From positions 1,736,001 through 1,800,000 of the forward strand of contig RQOL01000882.1 in NCBI GenBank assembly GCA_013076295.1: 64,000 nt of DNA. Direction: 5' to 3'. The DNA comes from Sanderia malayensis. Lineage: Eukaryota > Cnidaria > Scyphozoa > Semaeostomeae > Pelagiidae. A program made the position numbers and the translations under genes. Every line of letters begins with the position of its first letter. The stretch's first letter is position 1. This document shows positions 33,316 through 45,275 of this stretch, piece after piece. The notes under the pieces were generated by a model. That model did no database searches. It had not been told where the DNA came from and worked only from the letters and a program-made list of their open reading frames with translations.

Positions 33316-35356
33316 TCAAATTTCTTGACACAGTGTGCAATCCTTGTCGACGCATTTTGTAAACGGCGCACATTTTGGTTGTTTATTGGAGCGAGTACAT
33401 CTGATTATTTGTGGAGTCCAACGCAAGAGACGGTTACGAATAACTTCTGTTGTTTTCAACTGAAATAAACATAGTATATTAGATGAAAAATAATGAAAAC
33501 TGCTTGATCAACGCCCCTGTTTCTTAGATCCAAATGTAGCCATGCTTAAAGAGTGGTACACGTCAGATAAAAATCTTCTTTGTTAACGAACGCAGGGTGC
33601 CAGTTTTGACAATACACCGTTGCCATTTGAATGTTTCGTGGGAAACTATTTGGCCCTCCTTGTGATGGTATTTCCCCAATGCCATTCCCCAGTGATAGCT
33701 AGTTCACGAACCATATCAGAAACTTTGTTCTGAAATTCAAGGGCGCCGCCACGGGGTGGACTGGGCGGACGTGTCTACCCCACTTTTTCAAAAATAGATT
33801 TTGAGATTTGCTTAAACTCGATGAGAAAATAGTTTCGTTATGGTTCAGCATTTTTCTCTTCGTTGATTGTCTCATCTGTGCCAAAATGAGGATAACATCT
33901 TTCATTTTATCCAGAAAAGGGCGTTTCCCGACACTCAAAAGGTCTTTTACCCACACTCTAAAGGACGTGGTCCCCAAAAAAATTTCCTCCCACTTGGTCC
34001 AACCCACTTTGTGACGGCTGGCGCCACCCCTGCTGAAATTGGTGGATAATTCTAGCAAAATCAATATTTCCCCAGATTGAATAACAAAATTTCTAGTAAT
34101 CGATATAATGTTGAGACTGAAGTGGTTCTGTTTGCAAAACACATAAATACCTCGAACTGCCACATGCAGCCTCTTGTAAATGCTTCCTGGTTGTCGTAAT
34201 TATCGCACGTGAATGTAATGCTCGATGTGCCCGACTGACTGCTTGTCCATGCGTTGGACAACGACATCCTAACTGTCATGGTAGTAGATCTGCTAAGAAA
34301 CTTCACACTTGCCTCTATGGTGGAAGAAACCTCTACAGATATCTCCGTTGTGACTGTCGTAGAATACTCAACAGTATTTGATATCTGTTGTGAGACCTGG
34401 CCGTTCTGGTTGCAGCCAACCAGTACCCACTTCGAGATTGGTGCCGTCCATTTGTCAGTAACAAATTTCAGCCGTTGGTCAGCCTGTCCGTCACAATTGT
34501 GCGTAGCTACTCCTCCTCTATCATCGTTACCATCAACATCCAGGCACTTTGATGACTTCTTATTCATGAATGCGCAGTATTCTCCATTGCAAAGAGACCT
34601 TGGACGACTCCACATTTGATCTGGTTTGTCTTCACATGGATTAACTGCAATGTTGCCTGATCCATGGACCCCATCAACGTCCAGACGTTGCCTGGATTTC
34701 TCATTGACCAATTCACCATTCTCGTAATATCGAAACCACTGATCCATACTGTCCTGGCAGTTGTACATCTGGACATTTCCTTTGCCATCAGACCCATCTA
34801 CGTCCAAACATTGACTGGACCTTTCGTTCCTCAGCCTTCCACGTGCCACTTGTCTTCCTCGGGAACGGAAATAGAAATATTGGTCATCCAGACTGTCACA
34901 CCTGTGTACTCCAATGTTCCCACTTCCTCCACGGTTTGCAATGTCCAGGCACTTCCCAGAGCCAACATTGATGATTTCTCTTGCAGTTTGCTTTATTCCA
35001 CCGACATCACGAAAGGTTTCCGTTCTTCCCAGTCGCCATTTCTGACTATTAGGTATTCTTGGGTAAAATTTGCATGGTGATGATCTCACATCTGAGCCTC
35101 GAGGTGTGAAACAATAATTGCGTTTCTGGTTGCGAATTGTACCATCTCCACAAAGAATGATTTGCTGATCTGCGAATCCGTCACATTTGAATGTATGCAG
35201 CGATCCTGCTCCACTACCTGGCATGTCAACGCAGAGCTTCGACTTCAGGCTGCGCAGTTCCCCAATAACCAAAGGATTGGTGCACAACACTTGCGCAGAT
35301 ACATCGACATACAGATAAGATGATGTCAGCGTTAGCAACAGTAGCCGGACAAACAT
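33316..35356 (-). CDS. Secreted ricin-B-type lectin with aerolysin-like C-terminal region, 2 exons
   Basis: Exon 1 is 35356-34151 (complement) and exon 2 is 33459-33316, with a phase 0 GT-AG intron of 691 bp, giving 449 residues. The first 20 or so residues form a hydrophobic signal peptide, so the product is probably secreted. Residues about 25-290 hold five repeats with CLDVDG/CLDI-like and DQ-x-W/F-like motifs, typical of ricin-B beta-trefoil lectins that bind sugars. Residues about 310-400 are Ser/Thr-rich with alternating hydrophobic residues, as in the stem region of aerolysin/ETX-type beta-pore-forming proteins. The C-terminal exon is Cys-rich (TKC, CTLCQE). The likely role is a carbohydrate-targeted defence or venom-type protein; toxicity is inferred only. 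The intron carries repeat DNA. Without the splice the reading frame runs on into intron sequence to about 34061, which is unlikely to be the true end. Confidence 0.82.
33741..34050. repeat. Repeat insertion in the intron of the lectin gene
   Basis: A GC-richer block with GGCGCCGCCACGGGGTGGA at one end and GGCTGGCGCCACCCCTGC at the other forms an imperfect inverted pair around about 280 bp. It is probably a non-autonomous element. The open frames on both strands look incidental. Confidence 0.45.
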
Positions 35357-35576
35357 TTTGCGGCAAGATTAAGGCAACCTAGAAGTGAAAATACTTTCAC
35401 ATAAGTTGATTTTTAATCCGGTCATTTTTTGGCTTTCTATCAACACCGTCGGGAGTTTGGCTGTGTTTCTCCACGACAATACTTTCGTAGTAGTTAGTGA
35501 ACACAAATTCACAAGATATGTATGTCAATACTCGATAATAAAACTCTCAACCTCCCTCTAATCCTCACCATTTTGT

Positions 35577-35584
35577 TATATATA
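35577..35584 (-). promoter_or_regulatory. Candidate TATA box for the lectin gene
   Basis: On the minus strand GTATATATAAC lies about 220 bp upstream of the ATG at 35356. This allows a 5' UTR of roughly 190 bases. There is no other support. Confidence 0.35.
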
Positions 35585-35589
35585 CGCTG

Positions 35590-37150
35590 GAATGGTCTAT
35601 CATGATTAGTAAGCATCAAAGTCATTCATAGTCAGCAATAAGTTTCTAAATTAAATATTTCTAGAATGTTCTAGGTCTAATAGGAATTTTCTACGTACTC
35701 AAAATGAGGTTGCTTATTCTATACGAGGCTACACAGAATCTTCTAGAAGTAAACAGGCCTATATTTTTATACAGTTCAAGTCGGTAATGTAAAACCTTAG
35801 TAATGTGATAAAATCAATCAAAAATTCTGGAAATTACAATATCGACGACACGCGCAAAGAACCCTTGCTGTAGAAAATAAATTAATTCTAATGGACTTAG
35901 TCAGAGTTATCTGATAGAGCATTTCTTTTACAAACTTTTTTCCATGGTGCTGCGTGCTCCTTGCGCCTTCGGCGCGGATCTCTTATTCGATCAAGGCCTG
36001 GTACTCACGTGAAGTTTATAACGATTGGGATATTCAAGCCGTGATTTGTTTTAGAAGCTTTGTCCTTCGAATATTTTGCTTTAAGGCTTTCTATTTCTTC
36101 GCTTCCCAACTTTTTCTCGTCTTTCTATAAGCTTTTGCAAAATGAAACCAAACGCTCAAAACAAGTTTAAGGAGTTTACTTCTCTCAGCCGCCATTTTCA
36201 CTTCACAATTACAATAAATGCAAATAACAGCGAGTAAATGACAATCGCACTGGCAAGGAATATATCCCCAGTCGTTATCGGTATCGTGATAAACCTCAAG
36301 TGAATACCAGGCTAGAAAGAAAGACTTGTTGCCAGGCAAAACCCTGGGGCTCTACGGTATGTCTTCTGTGGCTGAAAATGTATACCTCATGTGTTTCTAA
36401 ATGGCAAATTGGGATTAGCGGGTCACCACACAAGTAATTATTACCACTGTAGTCATGTTACACGTCCATAGTACACATGAAGTTTCAAATGAATGTATGC
36501 CACAGAATACACAAATTGTGAAATTGTGACCCACGGGCTCTAATCTTTCCGCAGTAACTTTGGTTCACATGTAACGTTGACGCGAACTATGTTTATTTTT
36601 GCTCTTATGTGTTGATTCGTTACTTTGGTTGTATTTATCTGTATCATCTGTACGCACGACGAGATAGAAATGCCGCAAGAAAATTCAAAAGATGACCGAT
36701 AATCCAAAATCTTAAATCTTTACTGTTGTTACCACTGTTATTCAATCTTACTCTACTCTTTCTACGAGTTTATTTAATCTTACTTATTTAATCTCTTCTC
36801 TTGATTAAGAATAATTTGCCGAAATTCCAAAATCCACCTACGAAACTCAAATAAATGTCAATAACAAATGTCAAATACAAATGACAACATCAAATATGGA
36901 TATTTAGGCATCCAGGCACGCTAAACACCCCCCTTCCGTATCCTTTTGCATGCACTCATTTCAAAAAATATCTTGTACTTGTTAATCAAATGCTAGATGC
37001 TCTACATAGCCCTGATTATTGGCTTTACATCACAGCAGCACTCATTTCAACAATGTCAACAGTTAGTAATAATAATAACATGCCACAGTGCATTACAGGC
37101 AATAATTTAAGGAATAATCATCACTGCACAAGATAATAAATTTCGCCACA
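35590..37150. other. Intergenic with probable dispersed repeats
   Basis: No convincing gene. At 36091-36339 (-) a frame reads DWGYIPCQCDC and KMAAERSKLLK, which I associate with a dispersed repeat in cnidarian genomes rather than a gene (from memory, low certainty). A CG-rich GCGCCTTCGGCGCGG hairpin at about 35964 fits a repeat end. Confidence 0.35.
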
Positions 37151-37159
37151 TGCATTCAC

Positions 37160-37330
37160 TAAAGTGAAATCCCGATATAACGAGCTCTGGATGTAATGAA
37201 CCTCTCGGTATAACAAACCAAACGTTTGGTCCCTTGCATTCTGCCTAACAAACTTCTTATAAATCCTCTCGGTATTAGGAACTTCGGATTTAGCAAACTC
37301 TCGTTATAACGAACCCTCATAAATTTTCCA
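37160..37330. mobile_element. DNA-element fragment with TATAACGA motifs
   Basis: Repeated CGATATAACGAGC, GGTATAACAAACC and CGTTATAACGAACC phrases in both orientations resemble the terminal region of a pogo/Tigger-like or mariner-like non-autonomous element. It is degraded, with no open frame. Confidence 0.4.
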
Positions 37331-40300
37331 TTTATTAATGATATTTATTTATTCCCCTGTCCATTTACTACTTTCTTATGAAGGCAATTTTATATTATCG
37401 GAGACACAACATAGCTATATCAGGCGACCCTAGCATAACAGGACAGGAGATATCTGACTGGGTGCCTTTCAATATGCCAATGAAGGGTAGGGTGGCTGGT
37501 CTTGGTCATTTTTGTATAAAGAAAAAAAAGACACAAAAACTTCACTCAGTCATAAACTGGAAATGAAGTGATGCAAGCTTTGGAAATTTTATAAACGAGC
37601 ACTTTTTATGATGCTGAACATGGAAATGAGATGCCCGAAAAAGTTAACACTTTCAAGGCTTTACGAAACTTCAGTGGCCAAAGCTAAAACACAAAAGGCT
37701 ATATCAGACTTTTTGCTCCGAATTTGTAAGATGAACATAAGCAAATTGTAAGAGGAACATAACGAATCTTTGAATTCAGCAACGTGCACAGAAGTCGGGG
37801 ATAACAAAAAAAGCCAACAGATGGTGTGACATTATTATTCATCACTGCATAAATTGGTTATCATTGCACATTATATTAGTGCCTGGTGCAAAACCTTTAC
37901 AAATTTGGCGGCAAAAGAAATGCAAAATGGCGATCCCATCAATACATCAATAGAAAAAAATCGAGAATAAGAAAATAAAGAATATGAGACTCGAGGTTGT
38001 TTACAACGCAGCTAACGGACAAGTTTTCAACCGCTCAAATTTTTGTTCTGCTGATAAGTGTATTAAATACTTGTACTGATGGGCCTCGCGTTTACAGGGT
38101 TGATTTTGCAAGCAGGCATTCCTTGCTCGTCAGTATGCATTGTAATAAAATATGGACGCCAAATCGAATCATTTTGTTTGTTTATGGAAAAAAAAAACAG
38201 CGGTCCGTATCATTATGAAAATCACCAGCACTGTTTTTAGTCTGAAAGCTAAGTTTCATCGGAAAGAACAGAAAGTTGTCTTTGAATTTTGAGCGCCATT
38301 TTCAAAATTCTCAAATTGCTTCGCCCGCCTGACTTTTTTAATTCTTGATGAATCATCACAAATACTTGTCCTGATAATAGCATTCACATTGTATATCGTG
38401 TAAATATCACTGCACATAAGCTTATCCCCTGTAAACGGGACCTTGAGAATAGCTTCAGAGCACCCAATCAGAATCAAGTCAGAAAGGATATTTTGTTTCG
38501 AGACATGCTCATTAAACCTAAGTTGAATTTAATGCCAATAATTGTAGAGCCTATTACAGCCTGGCAGGGAAACAAAAACCACTGAAATACAACTCTGCAA
38601 TCTAATACTCAATGTATTCCGACGGACTGCTATCAGACAGTCTAGCTTCCAACGGATGAAAATCCATAAGCACCCAGTAATTCATAAATAAATTTGTCAA
38701 TATCATTGTCAAGGGTTGAATATTTTTGCATTTTGTTGAGAAATCCCTTCGCCCTAGCTAAATATGATAATTTATGCTTAAAGGTAAAAGAATTAAAAGA
38801 AGACGCAGTTTAATAGCTGTTAGCATGCTCATCTCATTCCAACTGGAATTGCATTACAGTTTGACTTTCATGAAGTTTCTTAGTTTATTCACGTGTTCTA
38901 CTAATTTTGGTTATACAATACTCGGGCCGATAAAAAGCCTTGCTAACATTGGTTCAACAAACTTGTTGAAAACTCTTTCTTGTCAGACATAAATATTATA
39001 CTATTCATTTAATTTAAAACCAATTTTCGCATACACTCATTTCTTTTTATAAGCAATTTCAACTCGGGCTCAGTACTAAAAATTCTTACCTGGAAGGCGA
39101 ATTTGAGGACTCAAAATTGCTTAGGAATTGCTTAACTTTTTGTTCGTTTTTTTTGAAAATAGATTAGAAAAGGTAAATATAGGGCCATATACATGTCAGA
39201 AGGCGCGATGAATTAAAGATAAATCGAAAGTCAACAAGTATTGAGGGCAGATAACTCTTGCACAGGTTATTCCTGTTAATAAGATGGTGTCAGTTCACAT
39301 TTCCTGTTAAGTACTGAAAATACAATTTTTCAAATTGCTTAGCAGTCTTCAATCCAGTACTAAAATTGCTTAACTTTTTTCTTTGCCGAGTGCTTCCTTG
39401 CTTATAAAGCAGTTGCTTATAAAGCAAAATGAGTGTATAAAGTCTTGGAAAACTACAATTTTGTTTTTCAGTGCCAAAATTGTCGGATTGTTAAGAAAGT
39501 TACTGCACCATTTAAAAGTTAAAATAAAGGGTATATAAATATAATGTAAGCGTAAAGATTTGCAAAATGTAGACCGAAAATTTCAAGCCTTATTTCCTCT
39601 TGCGAAGAGCATTCAGTACATATTAAAGAAATTGAAATGGCGGTGACATTTCTTAAGAGGCCCAATTCTTAAGGTGATATTTCTTAAGAGGCCCACTTCT
39701 TAAAGTGCCCCTACGGCTTTTTTTTTATTTGTGAATTCAATAAAACTCGGTACGCTGACTTCAGATCTGAAAATAATTTTTAAATCAGACGCGTAGTTCA
39801 CGAGTTATAACGTGTGGAAGTGTCGATGTTTCGTCAGTTTCGCCATTTTCCTTGTCTCACTTTTAGGACTGGGTCGATCCCACTATGACATCATAATGGG
39901 AGCCCCGTTTCTTTCTGTACTGAAGCAACAAATCTGACGTCGATTTTCTATCATACTATGCACTCGATATTTGTTTTTTTGACTTTGATGATTAGAAACA
40001 GGTCGGCGCATTATGGCATTGAAATTTAAAAGGCTTGTGATGAGTTTGCAGCTGTGGGGAGGAATTACAAAATTCCCATGTAGTGGCTGCTCGTTGTGCT
40101 CAGTGGCGGCGGGCGTAGGTGACTATTTTGTGACTATTTGGTAGAATGTGCTCTTACTTGATAAAGACAAATGAAATAAACTCGAAAAGAAATAATATTC
40201 ATAAAAACAGCAAAATCATGATAAGTCAGGCCAGGAGTAACTCGAACCTCCGGTAACTAAGGCCCATTTGCATCCCGTAGAAAACTTTACAAGTGTTTTC

Positions 40301-40553
40301 TAGCGGTCAAAAACTCAATATACCTGCGCAGTGCAGGGTGCATGGTGCAATAATAATAATAATGATGATAACGATTACAATGATGAGCATGATGATGTTG
40401 ATAAGGTTTCCATGTTTCGTTGCTTTAGCTGTTGTTATGTTGTGATATATTCACATTTTGTTGCTATATTTGATGGATGATAACAAACACAGACGTTACA
40501 ATAGCAGAATAGTCTTTCTGCATTTATATGAAATGCTTTAAAGTTGTTCTCTC
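37330..40553. other. Intergenic, no gene recognised
   Basis: AT-rich. It contains a short CTTAAGAGGCCCA tandem at about 39650-39705 and (AAT)n/(GATGAT)n microsatellites at about 40350-40400. The open frames here show no domain and no splice context. Confidence 0.45.
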
Positions 40554-40556
40554 TTA

Positions 40557-42799
40557 TAGACAGGGAATTTTTTCCAACAAACTGGCGGAGAGGGTAACCG
40601 GGAATTTTTCACTTGTTTCGACTTCCTAATGGTAGTACCTTCAAATTTTCAAGGGTGTCCAAAAAAATTTTCCCCACATGTCACGTGATCGATGACGTAA
40701 AGGGTAACGGTCAGAAAAAAATAAAATTCGTCAAATTCAAAAACAATTAGCACCAATCGAAAGAGCATGAAAAACTGAACAAAATATACTATGAGACCTA
40801 TATCCTAAAATCAAAATGTTAAAAGATATAACGTGTGAAACTTTCGATGACGTCATCAATAGTGAAAATCAAAAAGTAAGAAAAATATGAAATCAATAAC
40901 GTAAGTTCCTTGAAATCCGCCTTGGAACAGCTATTGCCCTGATATGATGTATAGCTAAATCTCAAAGCATGCATTGCTCTCAAAATTACAACGGCATTCC
41001 ATACGTTGGTTAAAAGCAATGCACGCTCTGGGATTTAGCTGCATATCATGTCGAGGCAACAGTTGTTGCAAGGCGCAATTCTATAGAGCTTACGTCATTG
41101 TGAAACTGCTCTATTGGCACACTAAAGTTAGTAGTTCACAAACCTTTCATAACTGGTTGAAATATTGTCCTGTTAGTGTCTTGCGAGCCATCATTGTTAT
41201 CAATAGTCACATGCGCGGGAAGGTTCTGTACAAGGGACAACGGAACAATTTCATTGTTGCTTTGAACTTCTTGAACCCAAGCTTTGTTCTAAGCTAGGCA
41301 TCACTGTAGGAAATAGCGTGATTCATTTTATGAAGCATTGATGTCATCTCTTTGCTTCCAGTTATACGATGCATCGTCATTGCAGAAATTATTTGTTTTG
41401 GTGTTCTTTCGCGACCTACAATCAGTGATTGCCAATCAGATGTGAGACTCCAGGTTTTAGTGGCTAATTGCTGAGACTCGAGAGAAATATTTTGCATCAA
41501 AAGTGAGCGTATTTACTAAGCGACTTATTGAAAGACCTGATCATAATGTTTGAAGAACAATCCATTCAACCAATTTTCATCTCTACCAAGGAACTGAAAA
41601 GACGTTTAATGGACCGTTTTGATGACCGAATAGGATTCTTTCCAACTGGACGGCATGTAATTATTCACTCGCTTGGTTTGAATCCCTGCCAATATTTTGT
41701 TGCTACATTAAAAGGCTTTGGTTTGAAGGACAACGATCTGCTTAAGGCATTTGGGAACATGATCAAGCGTAAAATCAAAGAACGTGAACCTGTTGAACAA
41801 CTTCCGCTGAAAATACAAGAAATAGACACAGTGCTGGAGAAAGGTCCTTTGAAGGACCTCTATAATACGATATTTGAGTCTCAGCAATTAGCCACTAAAA
41901 TCTGGAGTCTCACATCTGATTGGCAATCACTGATTGTAGGTCGCGAAAGAACACCAAAACAAATAATTTCTGCAATGACGATGCATCGTATAACTGGAAG
42001 CAAAGAGATGACATCAATGCTTCATAAAATGAATCACGCTATTTCCTACAGTGATGCCTAGCTTAGAACAAAGCTTGGGTTCAAGAAGTTCAAAGCAACA
42101 ATGAAATTGTTCCGTTGTCCCTTGTACAGAACCTTCCCGCGCATGTGACTATTTATAACAATGATGGCTCGCAAGACACTAACAGGACAATATTTCAACC
42201 AGTTATGAAAGGTTTGTGAACTACTAACTTTAGTGTGCCAATAGAGCAGTTTCACAATGACGTAAGCTCTATAGAATTGCGCCTTGCAACAACTGTTGCC
42301 TCGACATGATATGCAGCTAAATCCCAAAGCGTGCATTGCTTTTAACCAACGTATGGAATACCGTTGTAATTTTGAGAGCAATGCATGCTTTGAGATTTAG
42401 CTATACATCATATCAGGGCAATAGCTGTTCCAAGGCGGATTTCAAGGAACTTACGTTATTGATTTCATATTTTTCTTACTTTTTGATTTTCACTATTGAT
42501 GACGTCATCGAAAGTTTCACACGTTATATCTTTTAACATTTTGATTTTAGGATATAGGTCTCATAGTATATTTTGTTCAGTTTTTCATGCTCTTTCGATT
42601 GATGCCAATTGTTTTTGAATTTGACGAATTTTATTTTTTTCTGACCGTTACCCTTTACGTCATCGATCACGTGACATGTGGGGAGAAATTTTTTTGGACA
42701 CCCTTGAAAATTTGAAGGTACTACCATTAGGAAGTCGAAACAAGTGAAAAATTCCCGGTTACCCTCTCCGCCAGTTTGTTGGAAAAAATTCCCTGTCTA
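40557..42799. mobile_element. 2.24-kb foldback-type element with 923-bp inverted arms
   Basis: Left arm 40557-41479 and right arm 41876-42799 are reverse complements at about 98 percent by eye. They start TAGACAGGGAATTTTTTCC. The arms surround a 396-bp unique loop. Flanking TTA at 40554-40556 and 42800-42802 looks like a 3-bp target duplication, as in PIF/Harbinger-type elements. Each arm also contains an imperfect internal palindrome (about 40865-40985 against about 41000-41120). An open frame of 177 codons runs from the loop into the right arm. No transposase signature was recognised. Confidence 0.85.
41528..42061 (+). CDS. Uncharacterised element-borne ORF (177 codons)
   Basis: Starts in the unique loop and ends inside the right arm. 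The last 59 codons (from SQQLATKIWSL) are therefore also present, inverted, in the left arm (41294-41479, minus strand). The N-terminal part reads LKRRLMDRFDDRIGFFPTGR and NPCQYFVATLKGFGLKD, with no motif I can assign. No membrane segment or signal peptide is visible. It could be an internal fragment of a transposon-associated protein. Its integrity over 177 codons in AT-rich DNA suggests recent origin or function. Confidence 0.5.
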   Translation: MKDLIIMFEEQSIQPIFISTKELKRRLMDRFDDRIGFFPTGRHVIIHSLGLNPCQYFVATLKGFGLKDNDLLKAFGNMIKRKIKEREPVEQLPLKIQEIDTVLEKGPLKDLYNTIFESQQLATKIWSLTSDWQSLIVGRERTPKQIISAMTMHRITGSKEMTSMLHKMNHAISYSDA

Positions 42800-42802
42800 T
42801 TA

Positions 42803-45020
42803 CTACCGGTGGTTTCAGATTGCGCAACGCTTCTGAAAAGGATGGAATTTTGATTACGGTGCAAATGTCAATGTCGTGGCTCCACAGGAATTCGATTGCT
42901 GCTACCGCAGTTTCCTTGCTTACGATATGAAAACCTCAGTGATTTGCAACGACAGCGTGCTTTTTTCGACAAAATTGCTTACTCGAAGAGCCTTTATTTC
43001 TGCTCCTATGCTCACCAAACTGCGGTTCATACTTCAAAACAGTGTCTTTGAGTTCGCTACAATAATTACAGTGAAAATTATGCAAATTTGGCAGTTTTAA
43101 AGACATGGGTCGTATTTCCGTAGGTCGTATAGTCATGCGTCCGAGAGTCCCCGAGTCGTGGGGTCAAGCGATTAGAAATACCCGGTCCAAACGGCACAAT
43201 GGTCCGAACTTGCAAACAAGGATTATCATATATGCCCATATATGGTGCGAGGTGAGATGATAGGTAATATGGGAAAACAATCCTTCAAGAACGCTAAATA
43301 CCTTATTGTCTCAATCACCCAACTGAAGCATTATTTGCATTGCGTAAGATTTGCCACTGTGAACGACTTAATTTGCTTCTTGCCTGAGCAGTCAGAAATA
43401 TAACGACAAATAATTAAACGAAAATGAATTTCGAACTTTTCACACAGTGGAGAAATTCCACCTAGCCAGTACGTTGCTCTATGGCATGTATGTTGTGATT
43501 AAATAAGGTATTGAAATGATTATAAAATCTGGGCTTAGAAAACGCGTTAAGTTTTTTATTTGAGGATTAATATTAAGTTAAGACTTCACACCGCTCCATC
43601 AGTCCACATAATTATTAGCAAATTGCTATCTGCTTTTGTCAAAAGTGAAAGTCAAAAGCTGAAGCATAATGGTAACTAACTGTGCACGCAGAAGAATGAG
43701 GTACACTTCAAAGGCTTAGCAACCCCTCCTATACTAATACGCATGCGTGTCCCTGAGCTAAAGACAAAAACTTGCAGCAAGTTCAGCCAAAAAGTTGATA
43801 TTTTCTTGTTTTTAATATAATCTCAAGAAATTAGGCAGGGTTAGCTTACTAGTTCGGATTACTTAAGCAAAGAAAGGCATTACAATTTGATACAGAATGG
43901 TGATACTTCTTGTAACCTCTGTTGAGATTAGATTTCAATCCTTGGAGTGTCGGGGAAAAATCAGGTACACATCAAAGGCTTAGCAACCCCTCCTATACTA
44001 ATACGCATGCGTGCCCCTGGGCTAAAGACAAAAACTTGCATCAAGGGCCAGCCAAAAAGTTGATCATTTCTTGTTTTTAATATCATCTCAAGAAATTAGG
44101 CAGGGTTAGCTTACTGGTTCGGATTACTTAAGCAAAGAAAGGCATTTACGGTGATACTTCTTGTAACCAATATACTCTTATCGGTAATCGTCAATGGTCA
44201 GTTGTAATTGGAGCTGGCGGCACAGCGTTGTGCCACATGTATTCTGTATCCGTGTAAATACCTCCTTGCACGTTTAGGTTGAATTAAAATGTCAGGTATC
44301 GGATTGGCAATTGAAAGCAAGACGTAGACAAGAGCTGTTATTGAGTATCTCTACAACATGCCTTGTCAAGCCTAGTATAATATTTTAGTCTTATAGTCTT
44401 ATTCTAGTCTAATATTTTTGGGAAATTTAATCAGTGCCTGCTTATCTAATTTCTCTCCTTCATGGTAGCTACATTCATTCTACACAATGGTTCGCCTAGT
44501 TTATCAACTGTGCTGTGCTGCGACATTAATTTCACCACTTTGCATCATCTTGGCTATCACACTTTTCTATTGTACCCAAACACCACTTCACTAGGCCTTC
44601 CTTCTCTTTGCCAAGACTTAGGTAAATTCCACATATTTTTAGCCTTCAAAGTGTGTATAATCGCATGCAATTCTGACTGCCAAAGACATCAAATTCCCCC
44701 CTACTCCAATCAGAGACTCTGAATTACTGGCAGCGAGGCCAAGCACCGATACGAGATTATTGATTCTTGGCTTGAAAATGAGACAACCTTTTCTTATGTA
44801 TTAATTGCAATTAAAAATAAAAACGATACGTTACTGATGCATAGTATGTTGAGCCCACTCTATTCTCCCCACAGTACAAAGAACTTCTCAAATATCCAGG
44901 ATGGAAATATCAAAACTTAGAACTCTCCGACACATAGCCGGTGTTCGTAAATCTAATGTCTGCCATTTTGGGAAAACGCTCAAAAACGCACCCTACAACA
45001 AACGATCCAATACAGCTTTG
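42803..45020. other. Intergenic, repeat-bearing
   Basis: No gene recognised. It contains the direct repeat pair listed separately and an AT-rich flank. Short open frames have no domain content. Confidence 0.45.
43698..44168 (+). repeat. Direct repeat pair, about 190-220 bp, period about 264 bp
   Basis: 43698-43920 recurs at 43963-44168 with few changes and a small deletion. Landmarks: GGCTTAGCAACCCCTCC, ACTAATACGCATGCGTG, GCAGGGTTAGCTTACT. Probably a tandem segmental duplication of a dispersed repeat. Confidence 0.85.
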
Positions 45021-45275
45021 ACAAACCTTCATTAATTCACAATCTAAGTGAACATATCCTGACACAGTCACAAATCGATGTTGTCTGAAAGGGATATCTT
45101 TTATACCTACGCCAAAACCAGTAACTAACGCCGAAATACAGTCATCTTTTCGTACCTTCAGGCATTGTTTATATATTAAACAATTTTTTCAAAAAAACCC
45201 GGCATGCGATATACCCCAAAATTTACTACTTCGATGTGGCAACCCCCTATACCAAATAACGATAGAATTTCATTC

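Noticed and set aside
33699..34163. 154-codon minus-strand frame as a gene or as the lectin C terminus
   Set aside because: It overlaps the lectin exon end and the intron repeat. The proper donor at 34150 and the Cys-rich exon at 33459-33316 give a better protein end.
34254..35080. Plus-strand open frames opposite the lectin gene
   Set aside because: They are antisense shadows of the long coding exon, with no family resemblance.
36091..36339. 82-codon Cys-rich minus-strand frame as a gene
   Set aside because: No splice context was found. The wording resembles a dispersed repeat peptide, so I listed the region only as repeat-bearing.
40974..42381. Paired 107-codon open frames on opposite strands
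   Set aside because: They are the same sequence in the two inverted arms of the foldback element, with no domain. They most likely reflect the arm sequence and its nested palindrome rather than genes.
40557..42799. Polinton/Maverick with long terminal inverted repeats
   Set aside because: It is far too short, with no polymerase B, integrase or capsid-like gene, and the apparent target duplication is 3 bp rather than 6 bp.
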